A DNA stretch of 64,000 nucleotides from Adhaeribacter aquaticus DSM 16391 (GTDB lineage Bacteria > Bacteroidota > Bacteroidia > Cytophagales > Hymenobacteraceae), in NCBI RefSeq assembly GCF_000473365.1, contig NZ_KI421517.1, positions 3,118,634 to 3,182,633 on the forward strand, given 5' to 3'. The translations under genes were made by a program, and so were the position numbers. This document shows, one piece after another, positions 33,156-41,824 of the stretch. Every line of letters starts with the position of its first letter. Position 1 is the first letter of the stretch. The notes under the pieces are model-generated. The model did no database searches. It was not told the origin of the DNA and worked only from the letters and a program-made list of their open reading frames with translations.

Positions 33156-35393
33156 ATGCTAAATTATAAAAACATTCAGGTAGACCTTTCTAATTGTGAT
33201 AAGGAACCTATACATATTATTGGCCGCATTCAGCCACACGGTTTTTTACTTATCATCAATAAGCACACCTTTGTGGTAGAACAGGTAAGCCGAAACACTC
33301 CTGATTTTCTACCTTTTTCTTCTGCCGAAGATCTACTGCAAAAAAAAATACATGATCTTTTATCTGATCATGAACCTGCTTTCAACCTAAATTCTTTATT
33401 GGAGCCAGATCATGCAAATCCGGATATTCTATTTTTTGGCGGAAAAAAGTTCTTTGGTTTTAGCCATATATCAGGCAACCATATTATACTTGAATGTGAA
33501 CCTTATACTCCTTATCCCGAAGAAGAAAAAATAAAACATAACCACCTATTATCGCAACTACACAAGCAATTAGCACCCTTACAAACAATTGAAAGTCTGG
33601 GTACAACCGTGTGCGAAGCAGTAAGGAATATTATAAATTACGACCGGGTAGATATCATGCAATTTGATACCGACTGGCACACCGAAGTAATAGCCGAGCG
33701 TTGCAATGAAAATTTAGATTCTTACCTGAGGCATCATTTTCCGGCCACAGATATACCTGAACCTGCCAGGAACCTGCTCGTGCAAAAGCCGATCCGCCAT
33801 ATTCCAGATGTAAATGCCGAAGCAATTGAAATAGTACCTTACTACAACCCTGCTACCGGTCAGCCTTCTAATATTCTTAAATCGGAACTACGTAACCCTT
33901 CCGAAATCCACCTCGAATACCTGAGAAATGCGGGTGTATCGGCAACTATTTCATTTTCTATTGTGGTAAAAGGCCAGCTTTGGGGAACACTTTCCTGTCA
34001 TAATATTAAACCTGCTTTTCTGGACGTTTGGAAAAGACAGCTGTGCGAACTCATCACTCAAATTTTTGCAGATGTTATTGCTGCCGTTCAAGAGACACGG
34101 GATATAAAGCAGTTTGAGGTGTTTAAGAAAAATGAACAAGCCCTTATCTCGGATTTAAGCCAATACCCGGAATTAATTCTTGGACTTACCCAAACAAAAC
34201 AAAGTCTGCTGAACTTTACCCAAAGCACAGGAGTTGCCTTGGTGTTAAACAAAGAAGTTTTTACGTGTGGAAAAACGCCTAGCTCTTCTCAGATAAACAA
34301 TTTAACCAGCTGGTTAGCTCAATTCACCGATGAAAAGGTATTTAGTACGCGTACCCTTTCCTTGCATTTCCCGGAAGCCGCAGCTTATCCCGAAATTGCC
34401 AGTGGCTTTTTAGCTTTGGAAATTTCAAAGTTTGACCGCGAGTACCTATTATTTTTCAAGCAAGAAATAAAAGAGACCCGCATTTGGGCCGGTAATCCGG
34501 AAAAGCCAACCGTTAGCTCCGATATGCGCATACATCCCCGGAAATCATTTGAAAAATGGCAGGAAGTTGTAAAAGGGAAATCGCAGCCCTGGAATATAAA
34601 TGAAATTGAGATCGCTCAGATTTTTGTAAAAGATTTAACAGCCATTCAGCTACGCAACCAGGCTAACAGTATGGAGCAGGTAAATGCACAATTGAATACT
34701 ACGGCTAAACTTCTGGCTGTAAAGAATAGCCAGTTAAAAGATATTGCGCTTATTATGTCGCATAACCTGCGAGCACCAATAGCTAACATAGAGGGCCTTC
34801 ATAGTATTTATAAAGATTCTCCCAGTGAAACTATGGCCAATTGGGTAATAGACAATTTGAAAGAAGTAGCCGATAACATGCGGGGCACCATTACTGATTT
34901 AGAATCTATTGTAAATAGCCGGTTAGATGAGCAACTGCGTTTTGAGGAAGTGGACCTGAACCAAATGATTCAAAAGGAAATACAAAACCAGGGCACTATT
35001 TTAGAAGAATCAGGAGGAGACGTAAAAACAGAGTTGGATGTACCAACCTTTACCTTACCCAAAATTTATTTGGAAAGTATTCTGCACAACTTTATTTTCA
35101 ACGCTTTCAAATACCGTTCTCCTGATCGGAAACTCCAAATTTTAATTAAAACCTGGAAAGAACCAGGCAAGGTTTACCTTTCCATTACCGACAACGGATT
35201 AGGCATAAATTTAGAAAAAGCTGGCGATAAGCTATTTGGGTTATATCGAACTTTTCATGAACATAAACAAGCTAAAGGCTTGGGGTTGTACTTAACCAAA
35301 ATACAAATAGAATCGCTGGGGGGACAGGTATCAGTGCAAAGTGAATTAAATGTTGGTACAACGTTTACGATTACCTTTCCAATGACCACATAA
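33156..35393 (+). CDS. Bacteriophytochrome: red/far-red light sensor histidine kinase
   Basis: 745 residues with full photosensory core. N-terminal Cys14 in SNCDKEPIHIIGRIQPHG is the usual biliverdin-linking Cys of bacterial phytochromes. PAS is about 15-125; GAF about 145-305 with FPATDIPEPAR (Asp199) and the chromophore histidines His252 (IHLEYLRNAG) and His282 (LSCHN). PHY about 320-510 has the tongue motif HPRKSFEKW (PRxSF). The kinase part has MSHNLRAPIANIEGL (His536), N-box LHNFIFNAFKYRSPDR and G-boxes DNGLGIN and AKGLGLYL. It should bind biliverdin covalently and switch with red and far-red light. No heme oxygenase gene is in this window; biliverdin must come from elsewhere. The likely partner is the receiver protein just upstream. 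Confidence 0.93.
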   Translation: MLNYKNIQVDLSNCDKEPIHIIGRIQPHGFLLIINKHTFVVEQVSRNTPDFLPFSSAEDLLQKKIHDLLSDHEPAFNLNSLLEPDHANPDILFFGGKKFFGFSHISGNHIILECEPYTPYPEEEKIKHNHLLSQLHKQLAPLQTIESLGTTVCEAVRNIINYDRVDIMQFDTDWHTEVIAERCNENLDSYLRHHFPATDIPEPARNLLVQKPIRHIPDVNAEAIEIVPYYNPATGQPSNILKSELRNPSEIHLEYLRNAGVSATISFSIVVKGQLWGTLSCHNIKPAFLDVWKRQLCELITQIFADVIAAVQETRDIKQFEVFKKNEQALISDLSQYPELILGLTQTKQSLLNFTQSTGVALVLNKEVFTCGKTPSSSQINNLTSWLAQFTDEKVFSTRTLSLHFPEAAAYPEIASGFLALEISKFDREYLLFFKQEIKETRIWAGNPEKPTVSSDMRIHPRKSFEKWQEVVKGKSQPWNINEIEIAQIFVKDLTAIQLRNQANSMEQVNAQLNTTAKLLAVKNSQLKDIALIMSHNLRAPIANIEGLHSIYKDSPSETMANWVIDNLKEVADNMRGTITDLESIVNSRLDEQLRFEEVDLNQMIQKEIQNQGTILEESGGDVKTELDVPTFTLPKIYLESILHNFIFNAFKYRSPDRKLQILIKTWKEPGKVYLSITDNGLGINLEKAGDKLFGLYRTFHEHKQAKGLGLYLTKIQIESLGGQVSVQSELNVGTTFTITFPMTT

Positions 35394-35560
35394 CTTTGGT
35401 GCTGAAATTTTATTTAAGTTGTAATACCTAAACTAGTGCACTTCAAAATTTAACTGAATATCAGTAATTTTAATGTACCTGCCTGGACCTAGGGACCAAT
35501 CGCTCTGAAAAACAGGTTTCATTTTTTGCATGCTCAACAACTGCTTAGGTAACTTAACAA

Positions 35561-37273
35561 TTAAACTTTTGGATCTTGTTTAAAGAAAAGATGGAAAGTA
35601 CTTCCTTCTTCTGGCTTTGTTTGTACCTCGATATATCCTCCATTATTTTTGATAATCCGGTTAACTAAATATAAACCTATTCCAGAACCGGGTACATGAT
35701 CATGAAAACGAGAAAACATTTGAAATAGCTTTTCTTGTCTGTTCTCCAGATTCATCCCTATGCCATTATCCGCAACACTTATTTTGACGTACCCGGACTC
35801 TAAACTACTCTTAATCTTTATCTTGGCATTTCGAGCCGCAGAACGGTATTTAAGGCCGTTATTAACCAAATTATATAAAATACTTTTCAAATGTCCCCGG
35901 TTAAAAGCAATGACCGGAGCTTCGTTAAAATCAGTTTCTATCTGTGCATTCGATTCTAAAATCAGCATTTTCAAGCTGATTTTAACTTCTTCCAACAACC
36001 TTTCTAAATTTATTTCTTCGTCAGCTTCCTGTTGACTTTTCTGTACTTTTACTACCTCTGATAAATCCTGAATAGTTTGCTGTAGCTGATTTAAGGAATC
36101 ATGAAGTAAAACTTGCAAGAGTTCCGCATCTTCTGCCCTAAAATTTGCTTCCGCATGTAGTTCCTGAATAATTTGCCGGATATTGATAACAGGCCCTTTC
36201 AAGTCATGAGAAGCGGTGTAAACAAAGCTATCTAAATCAGAATTGCTTTTCATTAGCTCCATATTCTTTTGAAATAGACCTTGCTGCACCTGTTTTACTT
36301 CCTGTACATCCGTACAGGTCCCTATCCACATATTAATAATGCCTCTGCTGTCCTTAATTGGTGTTGCCCGCCCTAAATGCCAGCGGTAGCTGTTATCTAT
36401 GGCCTGTTTCAACCGATATTCATGTTCAAAAGTTACTCCTGTTTTTACGGCTTGTTCCCACTTCTGAGTCGTTATTTCCAAATCATCAGGATGGACTATG
36501 GTTTTCCAGTAATCAGAAGCTAAACTTTGTTCAGGTAAAAGCCCGGTGTACTCATACCATCGTTGGTTGAAGTAATTGATACTACCGTCAGCATGAGAAG
36601 TCCAAGCAATGTGAGGCATAGACTCCAGGATGGTTTTTGCCTTTTGTTCAGCTTCTACATTGGCCTCAAACAAACGGGCATTATCAATAGCTACGGCTGC
36701 CTGGGCCGCTATTCCTTGTACTAAATCTTCTTCGTACTGCGTGAAAATGCCCGCCTCTGGGTGACCGAAAAACAAACCACCCAAAACCTTCCCCGTTCTG
36801 GAAATAACAGGAAGAGCTAAGTAGCTTCTTAAAAAGAGATGGCCTTTCGGCATGCCATGATGTGGTTTGTTATGACCATACCTGGGATCCAGGGTAATGT
36901 CATCGGAACGAATAACGCCTTCTCCATTAAAAGTGGGAGAAAGTAAGGGCGTATTCCGAAGCGAATGCATGCCGGAAAAAGCCTCTTTATCAGCGCCGGA
37001 AAGAGTAAAAAGAGTAATTTCTTCCCCTTGCGAATTCTCCTTTTTATAAAATAAGGCTCCGAATTGGGCCTTGCTGATTTGGGTGGCCAGATCAGTTACT
37101 TTCTGTACCAGTTTTTCTAGAGCCAATTCCGAAGTTAACATCATGCCAACCTGGTTTATCAGCTCTAATTGCTTGTTTTTATCTTCTAATTTCTGCTGTG
37201 TTTCTTTTAACTGAACAAGCAGGTCAGGTTGAGCACTGGTATTCATAAAAGACTTAAGGTTATCTATGTCCAC
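35561..37273 (-). CDS. GAF-PAS sensor histidine kinase
   Basis: 570 residues, soluble. A short N-terminal coiled coil (LVQLKETQQKLEDKNKQLEL), a GAF domain (about 45-205; FGALFYKKEN and LALPVISRTGKVLGGLFFGH), a PAS domain (about 215-330; IAWTSHADGSINYFNQRWYE), a coiled linker, HisKA with YTASHDLKGPVINI (His near 353), and HATPase with LYNLVNNGLKYRS, DNGIGMN and GSGIGLYLV. It is convergent with the bacteriophytochrome gene. A partial CRP-like half-site lies upstream (37274-37284) but has no second half. Signal and partner are unknown. Confidence 0.92.
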   Translation of the reverse strand: MDIDNLKSFMNTSAQPDLLVQLKETQQKLEDKNKQLELINQVGMMLTSELALEKLVQKVTDLATQISKAQFGALFYKKENSQGEEITLFTLSGADKEAFSGMHSLRNTPLLSPTFNGEGVIRSDDITLDPRYGHNKPHHGMPKGHLFLRSYLALPVISRTGKVLGGLFFGHPEAGIFTQYEEDLVQGIAAQAAVAIDNARLFEANVEAEQKAKTILESMPHIAWTSHADGSINYFNQRWYEYTGLLPEQSLASDYWKTIVHPDDLEITTQKWEQAVKTGVTFEHEYRLKQAIDNSYRWHLGRATPIKDSRGIINMWIGTCTDVQEVKQVQQGLFQKNMELMKSNSDLDSFVYTASHDLKGPVINIRQIIQELHAEANFRAEDAELLQVLLHDSLNQLQQTIQDLSEVVKVQKSQQEADEEINLERLLEEVKISLKMLILESNAQIETDFNEAPVIAFNRGHLKSILYNLVNNGLKYRSAARNAKIKIKSSLESGYVKISVADNGIGMNLENRQEKLFQMFSRFHDHVPGSGIGLYLVNRIIKNNGGYIEVQTKPEEGSTFHLFFKQDPKV

Positions 37274-37692
37274 AACTGATAATTAAGTAAAATCCTATGT
37301 TTGTACTTTTTGTATTAAAACAGGAAAACTATCTGATAAATAAACTACATTAAAATTATAATTTTAGTTCTTTATAAGCAGCACATATATAAAATAATAT
37401 AGTACTAAATTTATTTTTACGTTTTACAGTTAAAACCAAAATTTAAAGGGCAATAAAATATCAATTGAACTTTGTATTTAAAAAATAACTAATTCATTAA
37501 AAATGCCAAATAAAGGATAACAAATCAGTATTAAGTGCGTTGTTTTTTTAACAAACAAAACAAAAACTTTAATGTAGATTTCCCTGAAGGTGTTGTGCTT
37601 TTTTAGGATTAATTATATTAGTCTTTTTACACCTAAATTAAGTGAATTAAAAAGACATTCCAGGCTATGACTAAAGAAAGGAGGTTGCTAAG
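37274..37692. other. AT-rich noncoding gap
   Basis: No gene. The stretch is strongly AT-rich, holds the promoter regions of two divergent genes, and ends with a strong Shine-Dalgarno AAAGGAGG 11 bp before the ATG at 37693, which is unusual in Bacteroidota where SD sequences are usually weak. Confidence 0.5.
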
Positions 37693-37959
37693 ATGGGATT
37701 AAATAAAGATTTTGCTAATATAGATATAAAACAGGTAAGTAAAAGTAAAGCCTCAGAAATCCTCATCTACGTGAGGTATTTACTCGCTCGGGTACAAAAT
37801 CAGGCTGAAAAAGAAGAGTTGGAAAATTATAAAATCTTATTGGAAGCCAGGTTAGCTGAGTTAGAGGGTTTTGAAACTTTACTAAATCAACCAGAATTGA
37901 ATAATGATCCTGCTGGTAGTAATGCTTCTTTAGAAGATAATGAACCTAAGTTAATTTAA
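37693..37959 (+). CDS. Small helical-hairpin protein (paralog 1)
   Basis: 88 residues, all helix. The central part ILIYVRYLLARVQNQAEKEE and ENYKILLEARLAELEG forms two amphipathic helices. The C-terminal 25 residues are acidic and Asn-rich, probably disordered. The pattern RYL-x(2)-R, E/Q-E-x(3)-Y and E-x-RLA-x-L recurs in the 64-residue protein encoded tail-to-tail on the other strand, so the two are probably paralogs. I do not know the family. It has the best SD in the region. It is surrounded by sensor kinases and STAS-like genes, so a signalling partner role is possible but unproven. Confidence 0.6.
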   Translation: MGLNKDFANIDIKQVSKSKASEILIYVRYLLARVQNQAEKEELENYKILLEARLAELEGFETLLNQPELNNDPAGSNASLEDNEPKLI

Positions 37960-37961
37960 TT

Positions 37962-38156
37962 TTACTCCAGCTCCTTTTTTAAATTAGCCAGTCGGTACTC
38001 TATTTTTATTATATAATCCTGAAATTCCTGTTGATACGCATGTAATTCCTCCCTCCGTTGCAAATACCGAATAAGCATTAACCGGTCTTCACATTCCTCT
38101 ATGGTAAACCGATGGATTTGCCGCAGCATTAACCTTTTTTTGATTTCTTCTAACAT
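37962..38156 (-). CDS. Small helical-hairpin protein (paralog 2)
   Basis: 64 residues, helical: DRLMLIRYLQRREELHAYQQ then EFQDYIIKIEYRLANLKKEL. RYL-x-x-R, the Tyr in the second helix and E-x-RLAxL match the neighbour at 37693. Only 2 bp separate the two stop codons, so they converge end to end. No signal peptide, no membrane helix, function unknown. Confidence 0.55.
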   Translation of the reverse strand: MLEEIKKRLMLRQIHRFTIEECEDRLMLIRYLQRREELHAYQQEFQDYIIKIEYRLANLKKELE

Positions 38157-38201
38157 GTATCTAGTGTAAGGAGGCTTTAAAGATTTTTAAGGTTTTAACC
38201 A

Positions 38202-38597
38202 TTACTCTATTAACCATTCCAATGCGTCGTGTAGTTCTGTAAAAATTCTGAACTGAATAGGCATTACATTTTCTTTGAAGAGGTTGCTAATCATATTTTC
38301 CTTAGCATAACTAGCCGAGGTAATGCGTGCAATTTTCTGTACCCGGGTAGTTTGTAAACCCTGAATAAAATTAGTCACGATAGGTGAAAAGGTAGTTTCT
38401 TCCACTTCCACTTTTGTTTCCTTAGCGTTAAATAATAACCTTTTTACGTCATAATTTCTGGCATATTCTATTACTAAACCAAAAGACATTTCAATTTCGG
38501 GTAGCAGGATATTGTCAACCGGTGGTAAATCAACCGTAAGGATATCGGTTGTTGGATCAAAATCCAATTTCATAAATCCATTTTCATATAAAACCAT
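38202..38597 (-). CDS. STAS/SpoIIAA-like small protein, subfamily A (copy A2)
   Basis: 131 residues from the ATG at 38597, chosen because all paralogs begin with M-hydrophobic-x-x-N-G/S (here MVLYENGFMKLDFDPTTDIL); an ATG 30 bp upstream is an alternative. It has ARNYDVKRLLFNA (about 51-63), VQKIARI and the end ALEWLIE. Closest in the window to A4. It lies between the helical-hairpin gene and an unknown 127-residue gene, without operon spacing that would name a partner. Confidence 0.65.
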   Translation of the reverse strand: MVLYENGFMKLDFDPTTDILTVDLPPVDNILLPEIEMSFGLVIEYARNYDVKRLLFNAKETKVEVEETTFSPIVTNFIQGLQTTRVQKIARITSASYAKENMISNLFKENVMPIQFRIFTELHDALEWLIE

Positions 38598-38754
38598 AGA
38601 ATAAGTGTTTTCTTTAAATAGGGACAAAAATAGTTAGGTTATACTTTAACCTTATAGAATTTTGTTGCTCAAATCCTTGAACTCTTTTAAAATAAATAGA
38701 CCTTGCAGAGGCAAAAAAGATTGTGAGCAGAAGGCACAAATAATTAAAGTAGTT

Positions 38755-39138
38755 TTACAAAAATACCGAATTATAAATCTTGTCTATTTCATCAGCCAGG
38801 TCTTTCTTAAATATGGCAGGAACAGTATCGGGCTTATGTGCCTGGTTTAAAAATTTAATAATATCATCTAACCTGTTCCCAGCGAAAGCGACTAGTTCTT
38901 TTTGTGTTTTTGGGTGCAGCTTGTGAAAAGCAATTATTACTTTTAATCTTTCCTCCGGAATAGGTCCTGGTTCTGCACCAAGCTGATTGCACAACAGTAA
39001 GCCATCTTGAAAAGTAACGAAATCAGAAGGATTCAAGGCATTCATAAATCTTCTGTGCCCATTTTTAGGCGCTAATTCCACTAACCCATTTCCCGATAAT
39101 ACCTCAGCCAATTTATTATCTATCTGATATTCCTTCAT
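38755..39138 (-). CDS. Hypothetical helical protein
   Basis: 127 residues, soluble. It starts MKEYQIDNKLAEVLSGNGLV and is mainly helical with the phrases EERLKVIIAFHKLHPKT and ELVAFAGNRLDDIIKFLNQA. I recognise no family. The gene stands alone with a long noncoding stretch upstream. Two residues, GHRR near 28, are the only basic cluster, so DNA binding is not suggested. Confidence 0.55.
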   Translation of the reverse strand: MKEYQIDNKLAEVLSGNGLVELAPKNGHRRFMNALNPSDFVTFQDGLLLCNQLGAEPGPIPEERLKVIIAFHKLHPKTQKELVAFAGNRLDDIIKFLNQAHKPDTVPAIFKKDLADEIDKIYNSVFL

Positions 39139-39240
39139 TTTTCCTGCAAATTATTCACCTGGTATCCTGAAAACAAAAACAGTGCCTTATTGTATGGTAA
39201 CTAAATCTGCAATACTTAAATAGCCCATCAGGTTAAGAAT

Positions 39241-39336
39241 TTATACTTTTTATTTTCATGGAAAAGTATAACAAGTAAGCTGTATCAAAAGTAATGGTGC
39301 AAAAAAGGCAGCTGATTATTAGCTGCCTTTTTTGTA
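39241..39336 (+). ncRNA. Possible small RNA or leftover terminator
   Basis: TTATACTTTT (39241-39250) pairs with 39262-39271. 29 bp later a perfect 13-bp stem AAAAAAGGCAGCT (39301-39313) and 39321-39333 ends in six T, an ideal terminator on both strands. No coding gene ends near it on the plus strand, so it may end a small RNA or belong to a lost gene. Confidence 0.3.
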
Positions 39337-39385
39337 ATCTTCTTATTAGTTGCAAGGCAATTAGTAAAAGGAATTGGAATAAATT

Positions 39386-39547
39386 GTGACTATTGGTAAA
39401 TCACTTCGTTATATTTTTTTCATTTGTTTAATTACCCAGTTTATCTCGGCAATATTTGCGGGCCTTCCGACAGCAGATATGTTGTCAAGAGGCTATAATC
39501 TGGCCAAGTTGAACGCCTTGATAGATAATAGAGTAAGAGGTTGGTAA
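39386..39547 (+). CDS. Possible 53-residue exported peptide
   Basis: GTG start, 53 codons: a basic start (TIGKSLRYIFF), a hydrophobic stretch (ICLITQFISAIFAG) and a hydrophilic tail (LPTADMLSRGYNLAKLNAL). It reads like a signal peptide plus short mature part. It follows the hairpin at 39301-39333. No family recognised; may be a fragment of a decayed gene. Confidence 0.3.
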   Translation: MTIGKSLRYIFFICLITQFISAIFAGLPTADMLSRGYNLAKLNALIDNRVRGW

Positions 39548-39747
39548 AATTAAAGCCCGGATCAGGCCTTACTTGTTAGCTTACTTGCTTTTATCGAATC
39601 TTGCTATTAAAAACGGATTAAAAGAAATCGTATGGCAGTGGTTTTACTTATTGCATGGTTGGTGCTGTTACTGCACTGGGGTGATGCCAACCATATTTGA
39701 TTTGCCGCTTAAGAAAATATTTCAGGTATAAATTAAATCCAAAAAAA

Positions 39748-39837
39748 ATGATTGACTTGTTCGTTAAGCTCATGTTGTTATTTTCTTGTGTTGTAGTAAT
39801 CTTTATTAATACCAAAAGCTTACTGAAAGAAGAATAA
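39748..39837 (+). CDS. Possible 29-residue single-helix membrane peptide
   Basis: An ATG after an A-rich stretch opens 29 codons: MIDLFVKLMLLFSCVVVIFI then NTKSLLKEE. One transmembrane helix with a charged C-terminus, similar in design to small membrane peptides. No other support. Confidence 0.25.
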   Translation: MIDLFVKLMLLFSCVVVIFINTKSLLKEE

Positions 39838-39848
39838 CTGCTTTATCC

Positions 39849-40262
39849 TTAATTTTGGTTCTTTAGCCATTCGATAGCTTCAGCTTTATTAGAAAAGTTT
39901 AGTAATTCAAAAGGGAGTAGTCCGGTATTCTTTATATGCTTTATATTATTTTGAGCCGTGTTTTCAACAGCACTCCTGGGCGATTGAATCCTGGCAAGCT
40001 TCCGTAACCTCGTTTGTATTAAACCAGCGGCTAAATAAGAAGCTATTTCCCTGCTTTCCTGTTCACTAACAGAAATAATAGTATTGGAAGAATCTAATAA
40101 AAGTTTCTTTACATCGTAATTCCTTACATTTTCTACCAAAGCATCAATACTGTTCTTGATTTCGGTTAAGAGGTAGCCGTGTAGGTCCGGATAAGCTACT
40201 TCTAGTATATCTGTAGCCGCACTATAATTTAATTTAATTAATGAGTTGTCAAATAATATCAC
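39849..40262 (-). CDS. STAS/SpoIIAA-like small protein, subfamily A (copy A3)
   Basis: 137 residues. It shares with the other copies MILFDNSLIKLNYSAATDIL, VRNYDVKKLLLDSS (about 55-68), LRKLARI (about 94-100) and the final AIEWLKNQ. Cytoplasmic, no membrane part. It stands alone on the minus strand between two noncoding gaps. The Asp in LLLDSS lies where STAS proteins often have the end of the second strand, which supports the fold assignment but not a mechanism. Confidence 0.65.
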   Translation of the reverse strand: MILFDNSLIKLNYSAATDILEVAYPDLHGYLLTEIKNSIDALVENVRNYDVKKLLLDSSNTIISVSEQESREIASYLAAGLIQTRLRKLARIQSPRSAVENTAQNNIKHIKNTGLLPFELLNFSNKAEAIEWLKNQN

Positions 40263-40730
40263 CTGGAATAGGAAAATATGAATAGTGCAATTTTAAAGCT
40301 AACAAAGATAAGTTCTTTGTTGTTTCAATTTTAACTGTAATATAAACTTTTCTTACCTAATTTTTAGGAGCCTATTATTGAGCTTGTTTAGAAAAATTTC
40401 CTTCCACTAAGGGGGAGCGGCAAATTTATAAAGCCCTCAATAAAGTTGAAAAGTGCATTAATACAACTTATATGGATAGGGTGGGGCTCAAATTTAAACG
40501 CTTTGGACTAGCCCAGGGAGGTTAGGTTTGGATACGAGCTAAAACCTATAATGCTGGCAAACAGAAAAGGCAACCCGACAAATAGCCTCTTATGAGCAAA
40601 TAGCTGTGATAAAATTGATTAGGCTTTAATGTGGCTAATCAATATTTTAGCCTTAAAATTACATCTAAGGTAAAACAACTTATTTATTATTTATAATGTT
40701 ATACTTCATGATAAAACCTAACTTTGCAAT
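40263..40730. other. Noncoding gap with a decayed-looking frame
   Basis: One plus-strand frame stays open for about 45 codons around 40385-40520 (with KGERQIYKALNKVEKC and VGLKFKRFGLAQGG) and continues after a TAG with VWIRAKTYNAGKQKRQP. It has protein-like composition but no start, and I do not recognise it. Confidence 0.35.
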
Positions 40731-41108
40731 GTGGCAAGGGAATTAAAGATTTTTCTTTTATTAATTGTTTCAGTATTGTTTACCTCCCTCATAGGGTTAA
40801 ACAATACCGTTTCCTGCCGAGTACCATCCACCCCCGTAAACTATACCGCTTCTCAAAAGCAGCAATTCAAATTAATAGAGGCTCCCAACTCCAGTTGCTA
40901 TACAATTCCATCGGAAGTTTCTATTGCTGTCAATAATGGCTTTTCGCTTACTCTTCGGATACATCCGGGGAAGGTGTATGCTCCTTTTGCAAATGCCATT
41001 GAAAATGTATTTTACTGTGCTTTTATCCAATACCATTTTTACTCATATAATGGCTGGTTAGGCTTTTTGAGCCCTAACCTTATTTTTCCTTTCCACTACT
41101 TCTGGTAA
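40731..41108 (+). CDS. Hypothetical exported protein
   Basis: 125 residues from a GTG. An N-terminal hydrophobic stretch (ELKIFLLLIVSVLFTSLIG) suggests a signal peptide or anchor. The rest has two Cys pairs (SSCYTIP and FYCAF) and an unusual aromatic C-terminus (FIQYHFYSYNGWLGF and FPFHYFW). No family recognised. The gap to the next frame is very small, and both may belong together. Confidence 0.45.
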   Translation: MARELKIFLLLIVSVLFTSLIGLNNTVSCRVPSTPVNYTASQKQQFKLIEAPNSSCYTIPSEVSIAVNNGFSLTLRIHPGKVYAPFANAIENVFYCAFIQYHFYSYNGWLGFLSPNLIFPFHYFW

Positions 41109-41214
41109 TAAGTTTTTGCACTGCCTGGTCTATTCAGGAAATTTATTTTGGTGGTTATCTCTATTTGGAGCTATAACTATCCTTAATGGCTATTGTAAAA
41201 ATTTTATTAAGAAC

Positions 41215-41724
41215 ATGACTTTAGAAAACATAGTTAAAATAACGGGAGTTATGCTCCTGTTCATAATCCCATTCCTAGTAATGGGAATAAACAATAAAAA
41301 AAAGGACACAAAGCTCCTGCAACGCTTAAGACTTTTGGCAGAAAAGACCAACGGCTCTATTACCCACTATGATTTGTGGAGCAATACGTTATTGATCGGA
41401 ATTGATAATAATACTTGCCAAATCTTTTTTATCCGTCAGGAGGAAAATAAGGAGACTTCTAAACAGATAGAATTATCTGAAATACAAACTGCAAGTGTGT
41501 TAAATAACTCCCGAGAAATAAATAATAAAGAAGGAAGCTCTAAAATATCAGATGAGATAGGCTTACTACTTTCCTATAAAGGCCAACGCCAAAAGGAAGA
41601 AGTACTAACTTTCTATAATTCAAATTTTGATGGGCTAATGTTAAAAGGAGAGCTTCAACTGGCAGATAAGTGGTCCAGAATAATTAATGATTCCATCGCT
41701 TCTTATCAAAAACAAGTAATTTAA
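41215..41724 (+). CDS. Hypothetical membrane-anchored protein
   Basis: 169 residues from the ATG at 41215, placed just before a hydrophobic helix (ITGVMLLFIIPFLVMGI, about 8-24); the frame is open upstream to 41116 but that part looks untranslated. The helix is followed by a basic turn (NNKKKDTKLLQRLRLL) and a soluble domain with strands (NTLLIGIDNNTCQIFFI, IGLLLSYKG). It resembles short anchored proteins with a PH-like or lipocalin-like cytosolic part, but I cannot name a family. A clear terminator follows. Confidence 0.6.
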   Translation: MTLENIVKITGVMLLFIIPFLVMGINNKKKDTKLLQRLRLLAEKTNGSITHYDLWSNTLLIGIDNNTCQIFFIRQEENKETSKQIELSEIQTASVLNNSREINNKEGSSKISDEIGLLLSYKGQRQKEEVLTFYNSNFDGLMLKGELQLADKWSRIINDSIASYQKQVI

Positions 41725-41736
41725 ATAATAAGAAAG

Positions 41737-41775
41737 TAACAGTAGAGCTATGTAAAAACTCTGCTGTTATTTTTA
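41737..41775 (+). terminator. Terminator after the anchored protein gene
   Basis: TAACAGTAGAG (41737-41747) pairs with CTCTGCTGTTA (41759-41769) with one T-G pair, and a T-run follows. Confidence 0.75.
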
Positions 41776-41824
41776 ATAAAAATTTTCAGATTGAATACCA
41801 GTATTTATCTAATGAAATTTATTT

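Larger units (their letters stand above)
39139..39848. other. Long gap with hairpins and two possible small genes
   Basis: There is no gene above 60 codons in 710 bp. It holds an inverted repeat at 39241-39271, an isolated perfect terminator hairpin at 39301-39333, and possible small coding frames at 39386-39547 and 39748-39837. In between, translations drift through stops, as in decayed DNA. Confidence 0.45.

Noticed and set aside
37274-37284. AACTGATAATT as a CRP-type box before the GAF-PAS kinase
   Set aside because: It equals the left half of the hemA site but the right half (ATCA) is missing.
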